Assembly: GCA_029893765.1 (NCBI GenBank)
Contig: JARXZD010000005.1
Span: 1 to 64,000, forward strand
DNA: 64,000 nucleotides
Source: Bacilli bacterium PM5-9
GTDB taxonomy: Bacteria; Bacillota_I; Bacilli_A; JAJDGJ01
Direction of reading: 5' to 3'
Part shown: positions 37,271 through 48,947 of the stretch, piece after piece
How the letters are laid out: the number at the start of each line of letters is the position of its first letter
Numbering within the stretch: the first letter of the stretch is position 1
Position numbers and translations under genes: made by a program
Notes under the pieces: generated by a model
Seen by the model: only the letters and a program-made list of their open reading frames with translations
Databases searched by the model: none
Told to the model about the DNA's origin: nothing

Positions 37271-38950
37271 TTATAATATTATTTCTTCAAATGATCCATT
37301 TGCAGGTATCATTGGTAAAACATTTGCTTTTTTATCAATCATTACCTCAATAATCATTGGAAAATCATTTTTAAATACTTCTTCTATTTGATTCAATTCT
37401 TGACGACTTTCAATTTTTAAATAGTCAAGATTATATGCTTTAGCAATATATTCGAAATTTGGATTATGATCCAAAATAGTATGACTAAATCTGCCCTCGA
37501 AAAATAAATCTTGCCATTGTCTAACCATACCTAGACGTCCATTATTCATAATGAATACTTTAACATTTAAGTTGTATTGTTTAAGTAATAGTAATTCTTC
37601 AATACTCATCTGAATACCGCCATCACCAACAAATAAGACTACAGGATTATCTTTTTTTGCAATACTAACACCAATCGCAGCAGGAAGACCAAATCCCATT
37701 GTGCCTAAGCCACCTGATGAAACAAAATGATTACCTTTAATATTTTTAAGATATTGTGCACTCCACATTTGGTGTTGACCAACATCTGTTACATAATATA
37801 AATCTTTTTTAACCTTATTTATCTCATTAAAAACATGTTTTGGATGAATTTCTTTAGTATCAAAAATTGCTTTTTGTTCATTAATCTCTTTTTTAAATTG
37901 ATTTAATTGTAAAATCCATGATTGAACATCAATGTTGATTTCTTCATTAACCAATTCTTGCAAAAAATCTTTTAAATCAGCATGTATTTTTAAATTAGTT
38001 TTAACATTTTTGCCTAATTCTTTTGGATCAATATCAATATGAATTTTCTTTCCATACTTAACAAATTTATCATTATTTCCCACTAAACGATCATCAAAAC
38101 GAGAGCCTAAAGAAATAATTAAATCAGCATTATATAGAGCCTTATTAGCAATTACACTACCATGCATTCCTGCCATTCCATAATAGTATTTTGTATTAGA
38201 ACCAATACCTAAACCATGTAATGTCGTTACTACAGGAATCTTAAAATATTTAATTATTTGTTCAATTTCTTTAATACAATCTGCTTTAATTAATCCTGCA
38301 CCTAATAAAAAAACAGGTTTTTTACTTTCTTTTAAATATTTAAGTAATTTATTTATATCACTTTGCTTTATTGCAGGTTTTTGTAATAAAAAACCTTCTT
38401 TTAATCTTTGATATTCACTAATTAATTGTTCAATATCTACCTTTTGCATTGAAACATCTTTAGGAATATCTAATAAAACTGGGCCCTTTCGACCAGAATT
38501 AGCAATTTCAACTAAATCAAATAAAGACTTTGCTAAATCATTAGCATCTTTTAATTGAATAGTTTTTTTAGTAATCGGTTTGACAATTGAAATGATATCA
38601 ACTTCTTGAAATGACATTTTACCAATAGCAGCCTGATTAACTTGTCCAGTAATACAAAGCAGAGGATTAGAATCCATATAAGCATTGGTAATACCTGTTA
38701 CTAAATTAGTAGCACCAGGACCAGAAGTAGCAATACAACAACCAATTTTATTATTAACTTTTCCATAAGCCTCAGCAGCATGCGCAGCAGCTTGTTCGTG
38801 TCGTACTAAATAATTTTTAAAAGTAGGGTGTTGATATATTTCATCAAATAGAGGAATAACTGCTCCACCAGGATAACCAAAAGCTTCATCAATTCCAATG
38901 TAAGTTAATAGGTCTAATAATGCTCTTGAGCAAGTTACATAATTAGCCAT
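37271..38950 (-). CDS. ilvB: Acetolactate synthase large subunit
   Basis: TPP-dependent condensation of two pyruvates, or pyruvate plus 2-oxobutyrate. 559 residues. The catalytic Glu is in VRHEQAAAHAAEAYG, and the TPP/Mg motif runs from FVGDGGIQMS to the NNGRLGM end. The frame reaches 38977, but ATG 38950 (MANYVTCSRALLD) has GGAAGTG and overlaps the ilvA stop by 8 nt (ATGGCTAA). No ilvN regulatory subunit is found beside it, so the small subunit is absent or elsewhere. Confidence 0.95.
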   Translation of the reverse strand: MANYVTCSRALLDLLTYIGIDEAFGYPGGAVIPLFDEIYQHPTFKNYLVRHEQAAAHAAEAYGKVNNKIGCCIATSGPGATNLVTGITNAYMDSNPLLCITGQVNQAAIGKMSFQEVDIISIVKPITKKTIQLKDANDLAKSLFDLVEIANSGRKGPVLLDIPKDVSMQKVDIEQLISEYQRLKEGFLLQKPAIKQSDINKLLKYLKESKKPVFLLGAGLIKADCIKEIEQIIKYFKIPVVTTLHGLGIGSNTKYYYGMAGMHGSVIANKALYNADLIISLGSRFDDRLVGNNDKFVKYGKKIHIDIDPKELGKNVKTNLKIHADLKDFLQELVNEEINIDVQSWILQLNQFKKEINEQKAIFDTKEIHPKHVFNEINKVKKDLYYVTDVGQHQMWSAQYLKNIKGNHFVSSGGLGTMGFGLPAAIGVSIAKKDNPVVLFVGDGGIQMSIEELLLLKQYNLNVKVFIMNNGRLGMVRQWQDLFFEGRFSHTILDHNPNFEYIAKAYNLDYLKIESRQELNQIEEVFKNDFPMIIEVMIDKKANVLPMIPANGSFEEIIL

Positions 38951-40130
38951 CGAAATCACTTCCAAGATGATCATCAATTAGCCTGACATTGTAACCTTTA
39001 TTTTCTAATTCACGACAGATTTTAAATTTATGATTTAAACCAAAAGCCTCAACAGTAGCAATCAATTCAACTTTATTTTGTCTAGTTAATGCACTAAGTT
39101 GATTATGACTTAATCCGACAACATTTCCTTTGTTTTGAGCAATTGTTTGAGCAACTTCTAATAATTCACCAGGTTTATCAGAAAGCATAACTGCAAATGT
39201 AAAGATACGGCCTTTATTTATTAAGCCACTTTCTAGCATTGTTGACATTGTAGTCATATCAACATTTCCACCAGTCAATAAACAAACAACATTTTTATTT
39301 TTTTCATTTAAATATTTAGCACCAACTAAAGATAAAAGACCAGAATTTTCAACGATGACCTTATTTTCTTCAGTAACATCTAAAAAGCAATCAATTAATT
39401 CTTCATCACTAACTTTAATAACATCACTAATATTATTCTTGATATTGTCAAAGAAAAGATTACTTATTGTTTTACCATTTATTGTTTCAGCAATTGAGTA
39501 TGAGTTTGTTAAAGAAACTGACATATTATTTTCAATTGACTTTGATAGTGTTGCATGGTTATATGGCTCAACGGCAATTACCTTTATTGAATAGTTATTT
39601 TTTTGAATAGCGCTTATTAAACCATTTATTAGTGAACCTGTACCAACAGGAGCTAAAATAATATCAACATTTTCAAGTTCTTCGATTATTTCATTTACTA
39701 AACTCTCATAAGCAAGTGAACAATCCATTTCGTTTGCTAAATCGATAACATAAGTTAGTGAGTCATTTTCTAATTTATTAAGATGATTTTTTGTTTCTTC
39801 GATATTTAATCCTTCTAAAATAACGCATGCATCATAACCTTTAATTTCTAAAATAGTAGAGTATGAAGTTGTTAGCGGCATATAAACCGTACATTTCATT
39901 TTAAGTTCTTGACATAAATAAGCAGCACTTCTTCCAGTATTTCCTGTTGAAACAACAATAATTTGTTCATATCCTTTATCTTTTAATAGCTTAATTTTAT
40001 CAGCAAGTGCTCGTAATTTGATTGACCCTGTTTCTTGTAAGTTTTCAGTCTTTAAATAAATATTATTTTGTGAATAGGTAGAATATTTTTTGTTTTTTAA
40101 TAAACTTGTTTTTCTTATTACATTAATCAT
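38943..40130 (-). CDS. ilvA: Threonine dehydratase with C-terminal ACT domain
   Basis: PLP enzyme giving 2-oxobutyrate for isoleucine. 395 residues: catalytic domain to about 310, then one ACT domain (FTFAVMLSDKPGELLEVAQ). The PLP lysine is probably Lys38 in ENLQETGSIKLRAL. The substrate loop reads STGNTGRSAAY rather than the usual SAGNHAQGVA, closer to cysteine or threonine synthase loops, so specificity is slightly uncertain. The tetraglycine-type cofactor loop appears as LTGGNVD. Its position in an ilv operon with Ile attenuation supports IlvA. It overlaps ilvD by 4 nt (ATGA). Confidence 0.88.
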   Translation of the reverse strand: MINVIRKTSLLKNKKYSTYSQNNIYLKTENLQETGSIKLRALADKIKLLKDKGYEQIIVVSTGNTGRSAAYLCQELKMKCTVYMPLTTSYSTILEIKGYDACVILEGLNIEETKNHLNKLENDSLTYVIDLANEMDCSLAYESLVNEIIEELENVDIILAPVGTGSLINGLISAIQKNNYSIKVIAVEPYNHATLSKSIENNMSVSLTNSYSIAETINGKTISNLFFDNIKNNISDVIKVSDEELIDCFLDVTEENKVIVENSGLLSLVGAKYLNEKNKNVVCLLTGGNVDMTTMSTMLESGLINKGRIFTFAVMLSDKPGELLEVAQTIAQNKGNVVGLSHNQLSALTRQNKVELIATVEAFGLNHKFKICRELENKGYNVRLIDDHLGSDFDG

Positions 40131-41794
40131 TCATTTACACCTCCTCCATAACTAGCATTACTTGCTAGTTTAGTATAGATATCTAAATAATCATTATTTT
40201 CTTTTATCTTTGTTTTTACATTTGCTAATCTTTTTTCAATTAGTGAATTATCTAATAATAAATTTATTTCTTTTTTAAGAAGGTCTATTTCAATTAAATT
40301 ATCATTTTCAATAACACTTATAAGACCCATTTCACTAGCTTCAGGACAAACATGGCCAATTACTAAACCATTGCTTCCTCCTGAAAAACGACCATCAGTT
40401 ATTAATGCAACTTGTTTTCCTAAGTTCATTCCCTTAATTAATGAAGTGGGTGTTAACATCTCTGGCATTCCATAGCCACCTTTTATTCCCATATTTCTAA
40501 TGATTAAGACATATTTATTATTTGTATCAATCGTTTTTTCCATTAAAAAATCTACACATTCTTTTTCATTTTCAAAAACAATAGCTTTTCCTTTAAAGTA
40601 AGGATTATCATCTTCTAAAGCTCCAGTTTTTATAATAGCTCCTTTAGTAGCAATATTTCCTTTAAGAATTGTAAGGCCACTTGTTTGATTAATTGGTTTA
40701 TCAAATGAAGTAATTATATTTCTATCTTTAATTGGGTAATCTTTAATATATTCAAAAAGGCTAGAACTTGTAACAGTTTTAGTATCATATAAGACGCCTT
40801 TTAAGTTTGATAATTCATTTAAAAGAGCCATCATACCACCAGCATTTTCAAAATCTTCAATACTATAGTCACTTGCAGGACTAAGTTTTGTAAGTTGTCC
40901 AACATTATTTGAGATATTATCAAAATCATCCAATGTTAAATCAATATTGGCATAACTAGCGATTGCTAAAAGATGAAGAACAGTATTAGTAGAGCCAGTC
41001 ATAGCCATATCACATGCAATAGCATTTAAAAAACTTTCTCTTTTGACAATATCTAAAAACTTAATATCATCATTTACTAATTTCATAATTTGTTTACCAG
41101 CTTGTTTGTATAGTCTTGTTCTTTTTGAATAAACTGCAGGAATACTACCATTTCCAGCTAGCGAAACACCTAATGCTTCACAAAGGCAGTTCATGGTATT
41201 AGCAGTATACATTCCAGAGCATGATCCACAAGTAGGGCAGGAGTTTAATTCATACTCTTCAAGTTTCTTTTCATCAATTTCGTTTCTCTCAAATTTTCCT
41301 ACTGCTTCAAAAACAGTTGTTAAACTAGTTTTTTGATTATCAACTTGTCCAGCTAACATTGGACCACCACTCATAAAAATACTTGGTAAGTTTAATTTTG
41401 CTGCTGCCATTAACATTCCAGGAACAACTTTATCACAATTTGGGACAAAAACTATTCCATCAAAACAAAACCCTTTAGCTTGAACAACAACACTATCACA
41501 TATTAGTTGTCTACTTGTTAATGAATATGACATTCCCTCATGGTTCATAGCAATTCCATCACATATTCCTATAGTATTAAACTCAAATGGTATTCCACCA
41601 TTTTTATATATTCCTTCTTTTATTGCTTCAACAACTCCTTTTAAATGCTTATGACCAGGTATTGTTTCATTGTAGCTACTAGCAATCCCTATAAAAGGTT
41701 TATTTAAATCTTCTTGTTCTAATCCTAGTGCATATAATAGTGAACGATGTGGCGCTCTTAATAGGCCTTTTTTCACGTTGTTTGAGTTAGACAT
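40127..41794 (-). CDS. ilvD: Dihydroxy-acid dehydratase
   Basis: Fe-S dehydratase forming the 2-oxo acid precursors of Val and Ile. 555 residues. Cluster ligands are in VPNCDKVVPGM and NSCPTCGSCSGMYTANTM. The C-terminal GRFSGGSNGLVIGHVCPEA is conserved. First gene of the operon. TTTAGGAGG precedes ATG 41794, just after the leader attenuator. Confidence 0.97.
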   Translation of the reverse strand: MSNSNNVKKGLLRAPHRSLLYALGLEQEDLNKPFIGIASSYNETIPGHKHLKGVVEAIKEGIYKNGGIPFEFNTIGICDGIAMNHEGMSYSLTSRQLICDSVVVQAKGFCFDGIVFVPNCDKVVPGMLMAAAKLNLPSIFMSGGPMLAGQVDNQKTSLTTVFEAVGKFERNEIDEKKLEEYELNSCPTCGSCSGMYTANTMNCLCEALGVSLAGNGSIPAVYSKRTRLYKQAGKQIMKLVNDDIKFLDIVKRESFLNAIACDMAMTGSTNTVLHLLAIASYANIDLTLDDFDNISNNVGQLTKLSPASDYSIEDFENAGGMMALLNELSNLKGVLYDTKTVTSSSLFEYIKDYPIKDRNIITSFDKPINQTSGLTILKGNIATKGAIIKTGALEDDNPYFKGKAIVFENEKECVDFLMEKTIDTNNKYVLIIRNMGIKGGYGMPEMLTPTSLIKGMNLGKQVALITDGRFSGGSNGLVIGHVCPEASEMGLISVIENDNLIEIDLLKKEINLLLDNSLIEKRLANVKTKIKENNDYLDIYTKLASNASYGGGVNE

Positions 41795-41813
41795 TTATTT
41801 TTCCTCCTAAATA

Positions 41814-41854
41814 TAAAAAAGCTCTTAATCTACCTCACTGATAGATTAAAAGCT
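41814..41854 (-). terminator. Attenuator terminator of the ilv operon
   Basis: On the minus strand AGCTTTTAATCTA and TAGATTAAGAGCT form a 13-bp stem (one G-U pair) followed by TTTTTTATA, about 20 nt upstream of ilvD. Lying inside the leader, it must be conditionally bypassed. Confidence 0.9.
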
Positions 41855-41870
41855 AAAGTCTCTTTTTCAC

Positions 41871-41909
41871 TATTCAATGAAGCACAACAAAATGGGTCTT
41901 CATTGAATA
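41871..41909 (-). promoter_or_regulatory. 12-bp leader hairpin in the ilv attenuator
   Basis: TATTCAATGAAG pairs perfectly with CTTCATTGAATA around a 15-nt loop, between the leader peptide and the terminator. A preceding ATTGAAT (41912-41918) could pair with its 5' arm instead, so alternative folds exist. How it excludes the terminator is not obvious by eye. Confidence 0.7.
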
Positions 41910-41930
41910 AATTCAATTAAAGTCCCTTCA

Positions 41931-41975
41931 TCAAATAATGATAATAATTGAGCAATATCTTTGTTTATTTTTCAT
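41931..41975 (-). CDS. ilv leader peptide (14 aa, five consecutive Ile codons)
   Basis: ATG 41975 encodes MKNKQRYCSIIIII then TGA. AAAGGGTG lies upstream at ribosome-site spacing. Five Ile codons at the end (ATT ATT ATC ATT ATT), followed by a hairpin and a terminator before ilvD, are the hallmark of ribosome-mediated transcription attenuation by isoleucyl-tRNA supply. TGAGCAA/TTGCTCA flanks the coding part and could shelter the ribosome site. No T-box is present in this leader. Confidence 0.85.
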   Translation of the reverse strand: MKNKQRYCSIIIII

Positions 41976-42007
41976 TTTTGCTCACCCTTTCATCAAAACT
42001 TGTTTAT

Positions 42008-42036
42008 ATTTTACTCTTTAAAAAAACGAATGTCAA
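42008..42036 (-). promoter_or_regulatory. ilv operon promoter
   Basis: TTGACA, 17 nt, TAAAAT on the minus strand, about 33 nt before the leader-peptide ATG. Confidence 0.8.
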
Positions 42037-42121
42037 TATTTTTTTACTATAGTATAATAAATTTATTGTTTAAATCAGCCTTTACCTTTAAAAAACGCCT
42101 TTATATTAGGAATATTTGCTA

Positions 42122-42130
42122 TGTGGAAAA
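42122..42130. promoter_or_regulatory. Solitary DnaA-box-like site upstream of yaaA
   Basis: TGTGGAAAA, the same 9-mer found repeatedly at oriC, lies just before the yaaA-recF-gyrBA promoter. A single occurrence in AT-rich DNA may be chance. Confidence 0.35.
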
Positions 42131-42142
42131 CCTATCAAATAT

Positions 42143-42171
42143 TTGTTTTTATCACTATTTTATGCTATAAT
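42143..42171 (+). promoter_or_regulatory. Promoter of yaaA-recF-gyrB-gyrA
   Basis: TTGTTT, 17 nt, TATAAT, about 22 nt before the yaaA ATG. Confidence 0.6.
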
Positions 42172-42193
42172 ATATATGTAAAGGATGATATAA

Positions 42194-42396
42194 ATGGAAG
42201 CAATTTCAATAGAATCAGAATATATTACATTAGGACAGTTTCTAAAGTTAATTTGTCTTATTTCAAGTGGTGGACAAGCTAAATATTTTTTAGTTGAAAA
42301 TGAAGTACTTGTCAACAATGAAAGAGATGAGCGTCGTGGTCGTAAGCTTTATGAAAATGATGTTATTTTAGTGTTAGGTAATGAGTATAAAATAGT

Positions 42397-42406
<10 letters not shown>
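42194..42406 (+). CDS. yaaA: S4-domain RNA-binding protein YaaA
   Basis: 70 residues consisting of one S4-type RNA-binding fold (TLGQFLKLICLISSGGQAKYFL, then VLVNNERDERRGRKLYENDVI). Proteins of this length directly before recF are the YaaA/RlbA group of Bacillota. It overlaps recF by 10 nt, so translation is coupled. Confidence 0.9.
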
Positions 42407-45389
<2,983 letters not shown>

Positions 45390-45399
45390 AGGTGAGAGC

Positions 45400-47865
45400 A
45401 TGGATGAAAATACATATGATAAGATAGTTGGAATAAATATTTCTGAAGAAATGAGAGATTCATTTCTTGCATACTCAATGTCAGTTATCGTTAGTCGTGC
45501 TTTACCTGATGTTAGAGATGGATTAAAGCCAGTTCATAGACGCATAATATATGCAATGAACTCACTTAACTTGTATCCAGAGCGTCAGTATCGTAAATCA
45601 GCAACTGTTGTCGGTGAAGTGCTTGGTAAGTACCATCCACACGGTGATTCAAGTGTTTATGATGCAATGGTAAGAATGGCTCAAGATTTTAGTTATAACT
45701 ATCCATTAGTTAAAGGACAAGGAAACTTTGGTTCAATTGATGGTGATGAAGCTGCCGCAATGCGTTATACAGAGGCAAAAATGTCTAAATTTGCAATGAT
45801 GATTGTAAATAATATTGATGAAGATACTGTCGATTTTCAAGACAATTATGATGGTCGTGAAAAAGAGCCAGTAGTTATGCCATCTCGTTTTCCAAACCTT
45901 TTAGCAAACGGTACAACTGGTATTGCTGTTGGTATGGCGACTAATATTCCACCACATAACTTAGGGGAATTAATTGATGGATTATTAGCTATTATTGAAA
46001 ATCCAGAAATTAGTATTACAGAATTAAATGAAAATTATATTTTTGGTCCTGATTTTCCAACTAAAGCATTAATTTTAGGTAAATCAGGAATTAGAAAAGC
46101 ATTTGAAACAGGACGTGGTTCTGTAATGATGCGTGCACGTAGTACTATTGAAGAAAAGAAAAATGGAAGAAAACAAATAATTGTAACAGAAATACCTTAC
46201 CAAGTTAATAAGTCAGCAATGATTAAAAGAATTGCTGATTTAGTAGTTACTGAAAAAAGAATCGATGGAATCTCTGATTTAAGAGATGAATCAAATCGTA
46301 ATGGTATTAGAATTGTTATTGAAATCAAGAAAGATGCAAATGCTGAAGTTGTTTTAAATCAATTACATAAATTGACAGCTTTACAATCAAGTTTTAGTGT
46401 TAATAGTTTAGCATTAGTTAATGGTGAACCTAAATTACTTAATTTAAAAGAGATGCTTCAACTTTATTTAAAACATCAAATTGAAATAATTGAAAGAAGA
46501 ACGATGTTTAGATTAAAGAAAGCTGAGGCTAGAGCACATATTCTGGAAGGCTTACAATTAGCTCTTGATAATATAGATAGAGTTATTACAATTATAAGAT
46601 CATCAAGTAATGATGCAGCAGCAAGTGAATCTTTAATTGCTGAGTTTGGTTTTACTGAAACGCAAACAAAAGCTATTTTAGATATGAAACTTGCGCGTTT
46701 AACTGGTTTAGCTCGTGAAAAATTACAAGCTGAATTAGGAGAACTTAGAGAAAATATTGCATATTTCAAAGATATTTTAGAGAATAAAAGTCGTGTTCTT
46801 GAAATAATTGTTGAAGAATTGACTGAAATTAAAACGAAGCATGCTGATGCTAGAAAAACTGAAATAGTTATGGGATCATTTGATTTAGAAGATGAAGATT
46901 TAATTCCAGAAGAAGATGTTATTATTACATTAACTGATAATGGATATGTTAAACGTTTACCAGAGGATACATATAAGTTACAAAATCGTGGTGGACGTGG
47001 TGTTAAAGGAATGTCTACTAATGAGGGTGATGATGTTGGATTAATGGTTACAATGTCAACACATGATTATTTATTAGCATTCTCAAATAAAGGAAAAGTA
47101 TATCGAATCAAAGCATACCAAATTCCTGAAAGTAGTAGACAATCAAAAGGATTACCAATTATAAATTTATTACCTTTAGAAAGTGATGAAAATATTCTAA
47201 CAATCTTAAGTGTAAATAATTTTACTGATGATAAATTTATGTTCTTTGCAACGAAAAAAGGTTTAGTTAAACGTACTAATTTATCTGAGTTTGAATCTAT
47301 TCGTCAAAATGGTAAAATCGCAATTTCTCTACATGATGGAGATGAACTTGAACAAGTTAAGTTAACTGATGGTTCTTTAGAAATTTATTTAGCTTCTAGT
47401 AATGGTAAGCTAGTTCGCTTTGATGAAACTGAAGTCAGAGTTATGGGTAGAAATGCTTCTGGTGTTAGAGGTATAAATTTAGAAAGCGATGCTAATGTTG
47501 TTGGTTTAGCTACATCTGAAGAAGGAAATCAATTACTAGTTGTAAGCGAGTACGGATATGGAAAACTTTCTGATGTTGAAGAATATCGTAAATCTAAACG
47601 TGGTGCTAAGGGTGTTAAAACACTTAACATTACAAATAAAAATGGTTCATTAATGTGTTTAAGAGCAGTTAATGGTCATGAAGATGCGATTATTGCAACA
47701 ACATCTGGTATAGTTATTAGAATTTCTTTGGAACAAGTTAGTCGTGTTGGAAGAAATAGTGTGGGTGTTAAAATAATTAGGGTTGATGAAAATCATTTAG
47801 TTTCAACACTTAGCATTGTTCAACCACAAGATGATGAGGATAATAGTGTAGTAGATGGTGAATAA
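45400..47865 (+). CDS. gyrA: DNA gyrase subunit A
   Basis: DNA breakage-reunion subunit, 821 residues. The catalytic Tyr is in [12 protein letters not shown]. The quinolone region reads [17 protein letters not shown], with Ser and Asp at the two classic resistance positions, so no resistance change is seen. The C-terminal wheel contains the GyrA box [11 protein letters not shown], separating it from ParC. Confidence 0.98.
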   Translation: MDENTYDKIVGINISEEMRDSFLAYSMSVIVSRALPDVRDGLKPVHRRIIYAMNSLNLYPERQYRKSATVVGEVLGKYHPHGDSSVYDAMVRMAQDFSYNYPLVKGQGNFGSIDGDEAAAMRYTEAKMSKFAMMIVNNIDEDTVDFQDNYDGREKEPVVMPSRFPNLLANGTTGIAVGMATNIPPHNLGELIDGLLAIIENPEISITELNENYIFGPDFPTKALILGKSGIRKAFETGRGSVMMRARSTIEEKKNGRKQIIVTEIPYQVNKSAMIKRIADLVVTEKRIDGISDLRDESNRNGIRIVIEIKKDANAEVVLNQLHKLTALQSSFSVNSLALVNGEPKLLNLKEMLQLYLKHQIEIIERRTMFRLKKAEARAHILEGLQLALDNIDRVITIIRSSSNDAAASESLIAEFGFTETQTKAILDMKLARLTGLAREKLQAELGELRENIAYFKDILENKSRVLEIIVEELTEIKTKHADARKTEIVMGSFDLEDEDLIPEEDVIITLTDNGYVKRLPEDTYKLQNRGGRGVKGMSTNEGDDVGLMVTMSTHDYLLAFSNKGKVYRIKAYQIPESSRQSKGLPIINLLPLESDENILTILSVNNFTDDKFMFFATKKGLVKRTNLSEFESIRQNGKIAISLHDGDELEQVKLTDGSLEIYLASSNGKLVRFDETEVRVMGRNASGVRGINLESDANVVGLATSEEGNQLLVVSEYGYGKLSDVEEYRKSKRGAKGVKTLNITNKNGSLMCLRAVNGHEDAIIATTSGIVIRISLEQVSRVGRNSVGVKIIRVDENHLVSTLSIVQPQDDEDNSVVDGE

Positions 47866-47867
47866 AA

Positions 47868-47898
47868 CAAAAGAATATACAATATGTATATTCTTTTT
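47868..47898 (+). terminator. Terminator after gyrA
   Basis: AAAAGAATATACA / TGTATATTCTTTTT hairpin 3 nt after the gyrA stop. Confidence 0.8.
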
Positions 47899-47915
47899 AG
47901 TAAGAGGGTGAAGTA

Positions 47916-48644
47916 ATGTTATCAATTATTATACCAGTGTATAATGGTGAAAAATTTATTGCTAAATGTTTAGATTCTATTTTTAGTCAAACTTATTGTG
48001 ATTTTCAATTAATTGTTGTTAATGATGGATCACAAGATAAATCACTTGAAATCTTAAATAGTTATAAAGAAAAATATAACAACTATGATTTTGAAATTAT
48101 TTCAACTGAAAATAAAGGACATGGAAGTGCAAGAAATACTGGAATAGAAAAATCTAACAGAGAATATATTTGGTTCATTGATTGTGATGATCTTTTATAT
48201 AATGAACATGCTTTTCAAGGTGTTGTAGATGACCTAGTAAAAAAAGATCCTGATATATATATTTTTAGCGCTTTTGAAACTGATTTTAAAAGGCGAAATA
48301 AGGTTTGGGCTTATTCGTTAAAAAATAAAATGACAAATATTAATAAATCACCTTTTCTTGTTTTTAAACAAAACTGGTCATGGAATAAACCAATTAAAAG
48401 AAGTTTTTTAATTTCCAGTGGATTAAGATTTTCAAATGAGAAGATGTTTGAAGATACATATTTCTACGTTAAGTTATATATGGTTGCTAAAACGATATAT
48501 ATATCTAATAAGATTAGATATATATATGTAAAGCATGATGAAGCACTAACATCTTCACTTTCAAATTTTTCAAGCTATCCAAAAGCTTTACTATTTGAAT
48601 TCAATGCTTTTATAAAGGCACTTTTACGATTAAATAAAAAATAA
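47916..48644 (+). CDS. Family 2 glycosyltransferase
   Basis: 242 residues, GT-A fold. The N-terminus MLSIIIPVYNGEKFIAKCLDSI, VVNDGSQDKS and the DCDD metal motif (IWFIDCDDLL) are those of GT2 enzymes acting on cell-surface polysaccharides. It is shorter than many GT2 proteins (about 300) and lacks a membrane tail, but has no sign of truncation. Acceptor unknown. It stands alone between gyrA and serS. Confidence 0.9.
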   Translation: MLSIIIPVYNGEKFIAKCLDSIFSQTYCDFQLIVVNDGSQDKSLEILNSYKEKYNNYDFEIISTENKGHGSARNTGIEKSNREYIWFIDCDDLLYNEHAFQGVVDDLVKKDPDIYIFSAFETDFKRRNKVWAYSLKNKMTNINKSPFLVFKQNWSWNKPIKRSFLISSGLRFSNEKMFEDTYFYVKLYMVAKTIYISNKIRYIYVKHDEALTSSLSNFSSYPKALLFEFNAFIKALLRLNKK

Positions 48645-48645
48645 T

Positions 48646-48674
48646 TTGACAATTATGTTTTATTCATTTATAAT
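48646..48674 (+). promoter_or_regulatory. serS promoter
   Basis: Full consensus TTGACA, 17 nt, TATAAT, immediately before the T-box leader. Confidence 0.9.
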
Positions 48675-48681
48675 ACAGTCA

Positions 48682-48924
48682 TAGTCAAATCAGTGACTGG
48701 GATAAGTAGTTTGAAGTTCTATTGATAGAGAGCTAGCGTTTGGTGGAAGCTAGTAATAGTTGCTTACGAAATCAACCCATGAGTGATGTAATGAAAATAT
48801 ATTTATATATTAGTAATTATGTTCGGTTTAAAACCGTTATCATTTATAAGATTGTTTCACGTGAAACAATGAATTAGGGTGGCACCACGGTCTTTTCGTC
48901 CCTTCGGATGAAAAGGCCTTTTTT
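48682..48924 (+). promoter_or_regulatory. T-box leader of serS (Ser, UCA specifier)
   Basis: Stem I carries GGTGGAAGCTAG and a specifier region ACGAAATCAACCC, in which TCA (48772-48774) is the predicted Ser codon, followed by A. Then come a CGGTTTAAAACCG hairpin, a 20-nt palindromic hairpin (48851-48870), and the T-box AGGGTGGCACCACG at 48876-48889. The terminator stem is GGTCTTTTCGTCC / GGATGAAAAGGCC with TTTTTT (48889-48924). Uncharged tRNA-Ser should stabilise the antiterminator and allow serS expression. Confidence 0.93.
48853..48868. other. parS site, perfect consensus
   Basis: TGTTTCACGTGAAACA matches the 16-bp ParB/Spo0J binding site exactly. It lies about 20 kb right of oriC inside the serS T-box leader, where the same palindrome (extended to ATTGTTTCAC / GTGAAACAAT) forms the hairpin just before the T-box. 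This site would nucleate ParB for origin segregation and SMC loading. Confidence 0.9.
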
Positions 48925-48947
48925 ATTTTGAAAGGAGAGAATTAAAA

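Noticed and set aside
41795-42036. T-box for the ilv operon
   Set aside because: No AGGGTGG-type T-box or stem I motifs. The Ile-codon leader peptide explains the attenuator better.
41961-42170. 69-codon plus-strand frame upstream of yaaA
   Set aside because: It covers the ilv promoter and leader on the other strand, has no ribosome site and a Phe/Tyr-rich composition.
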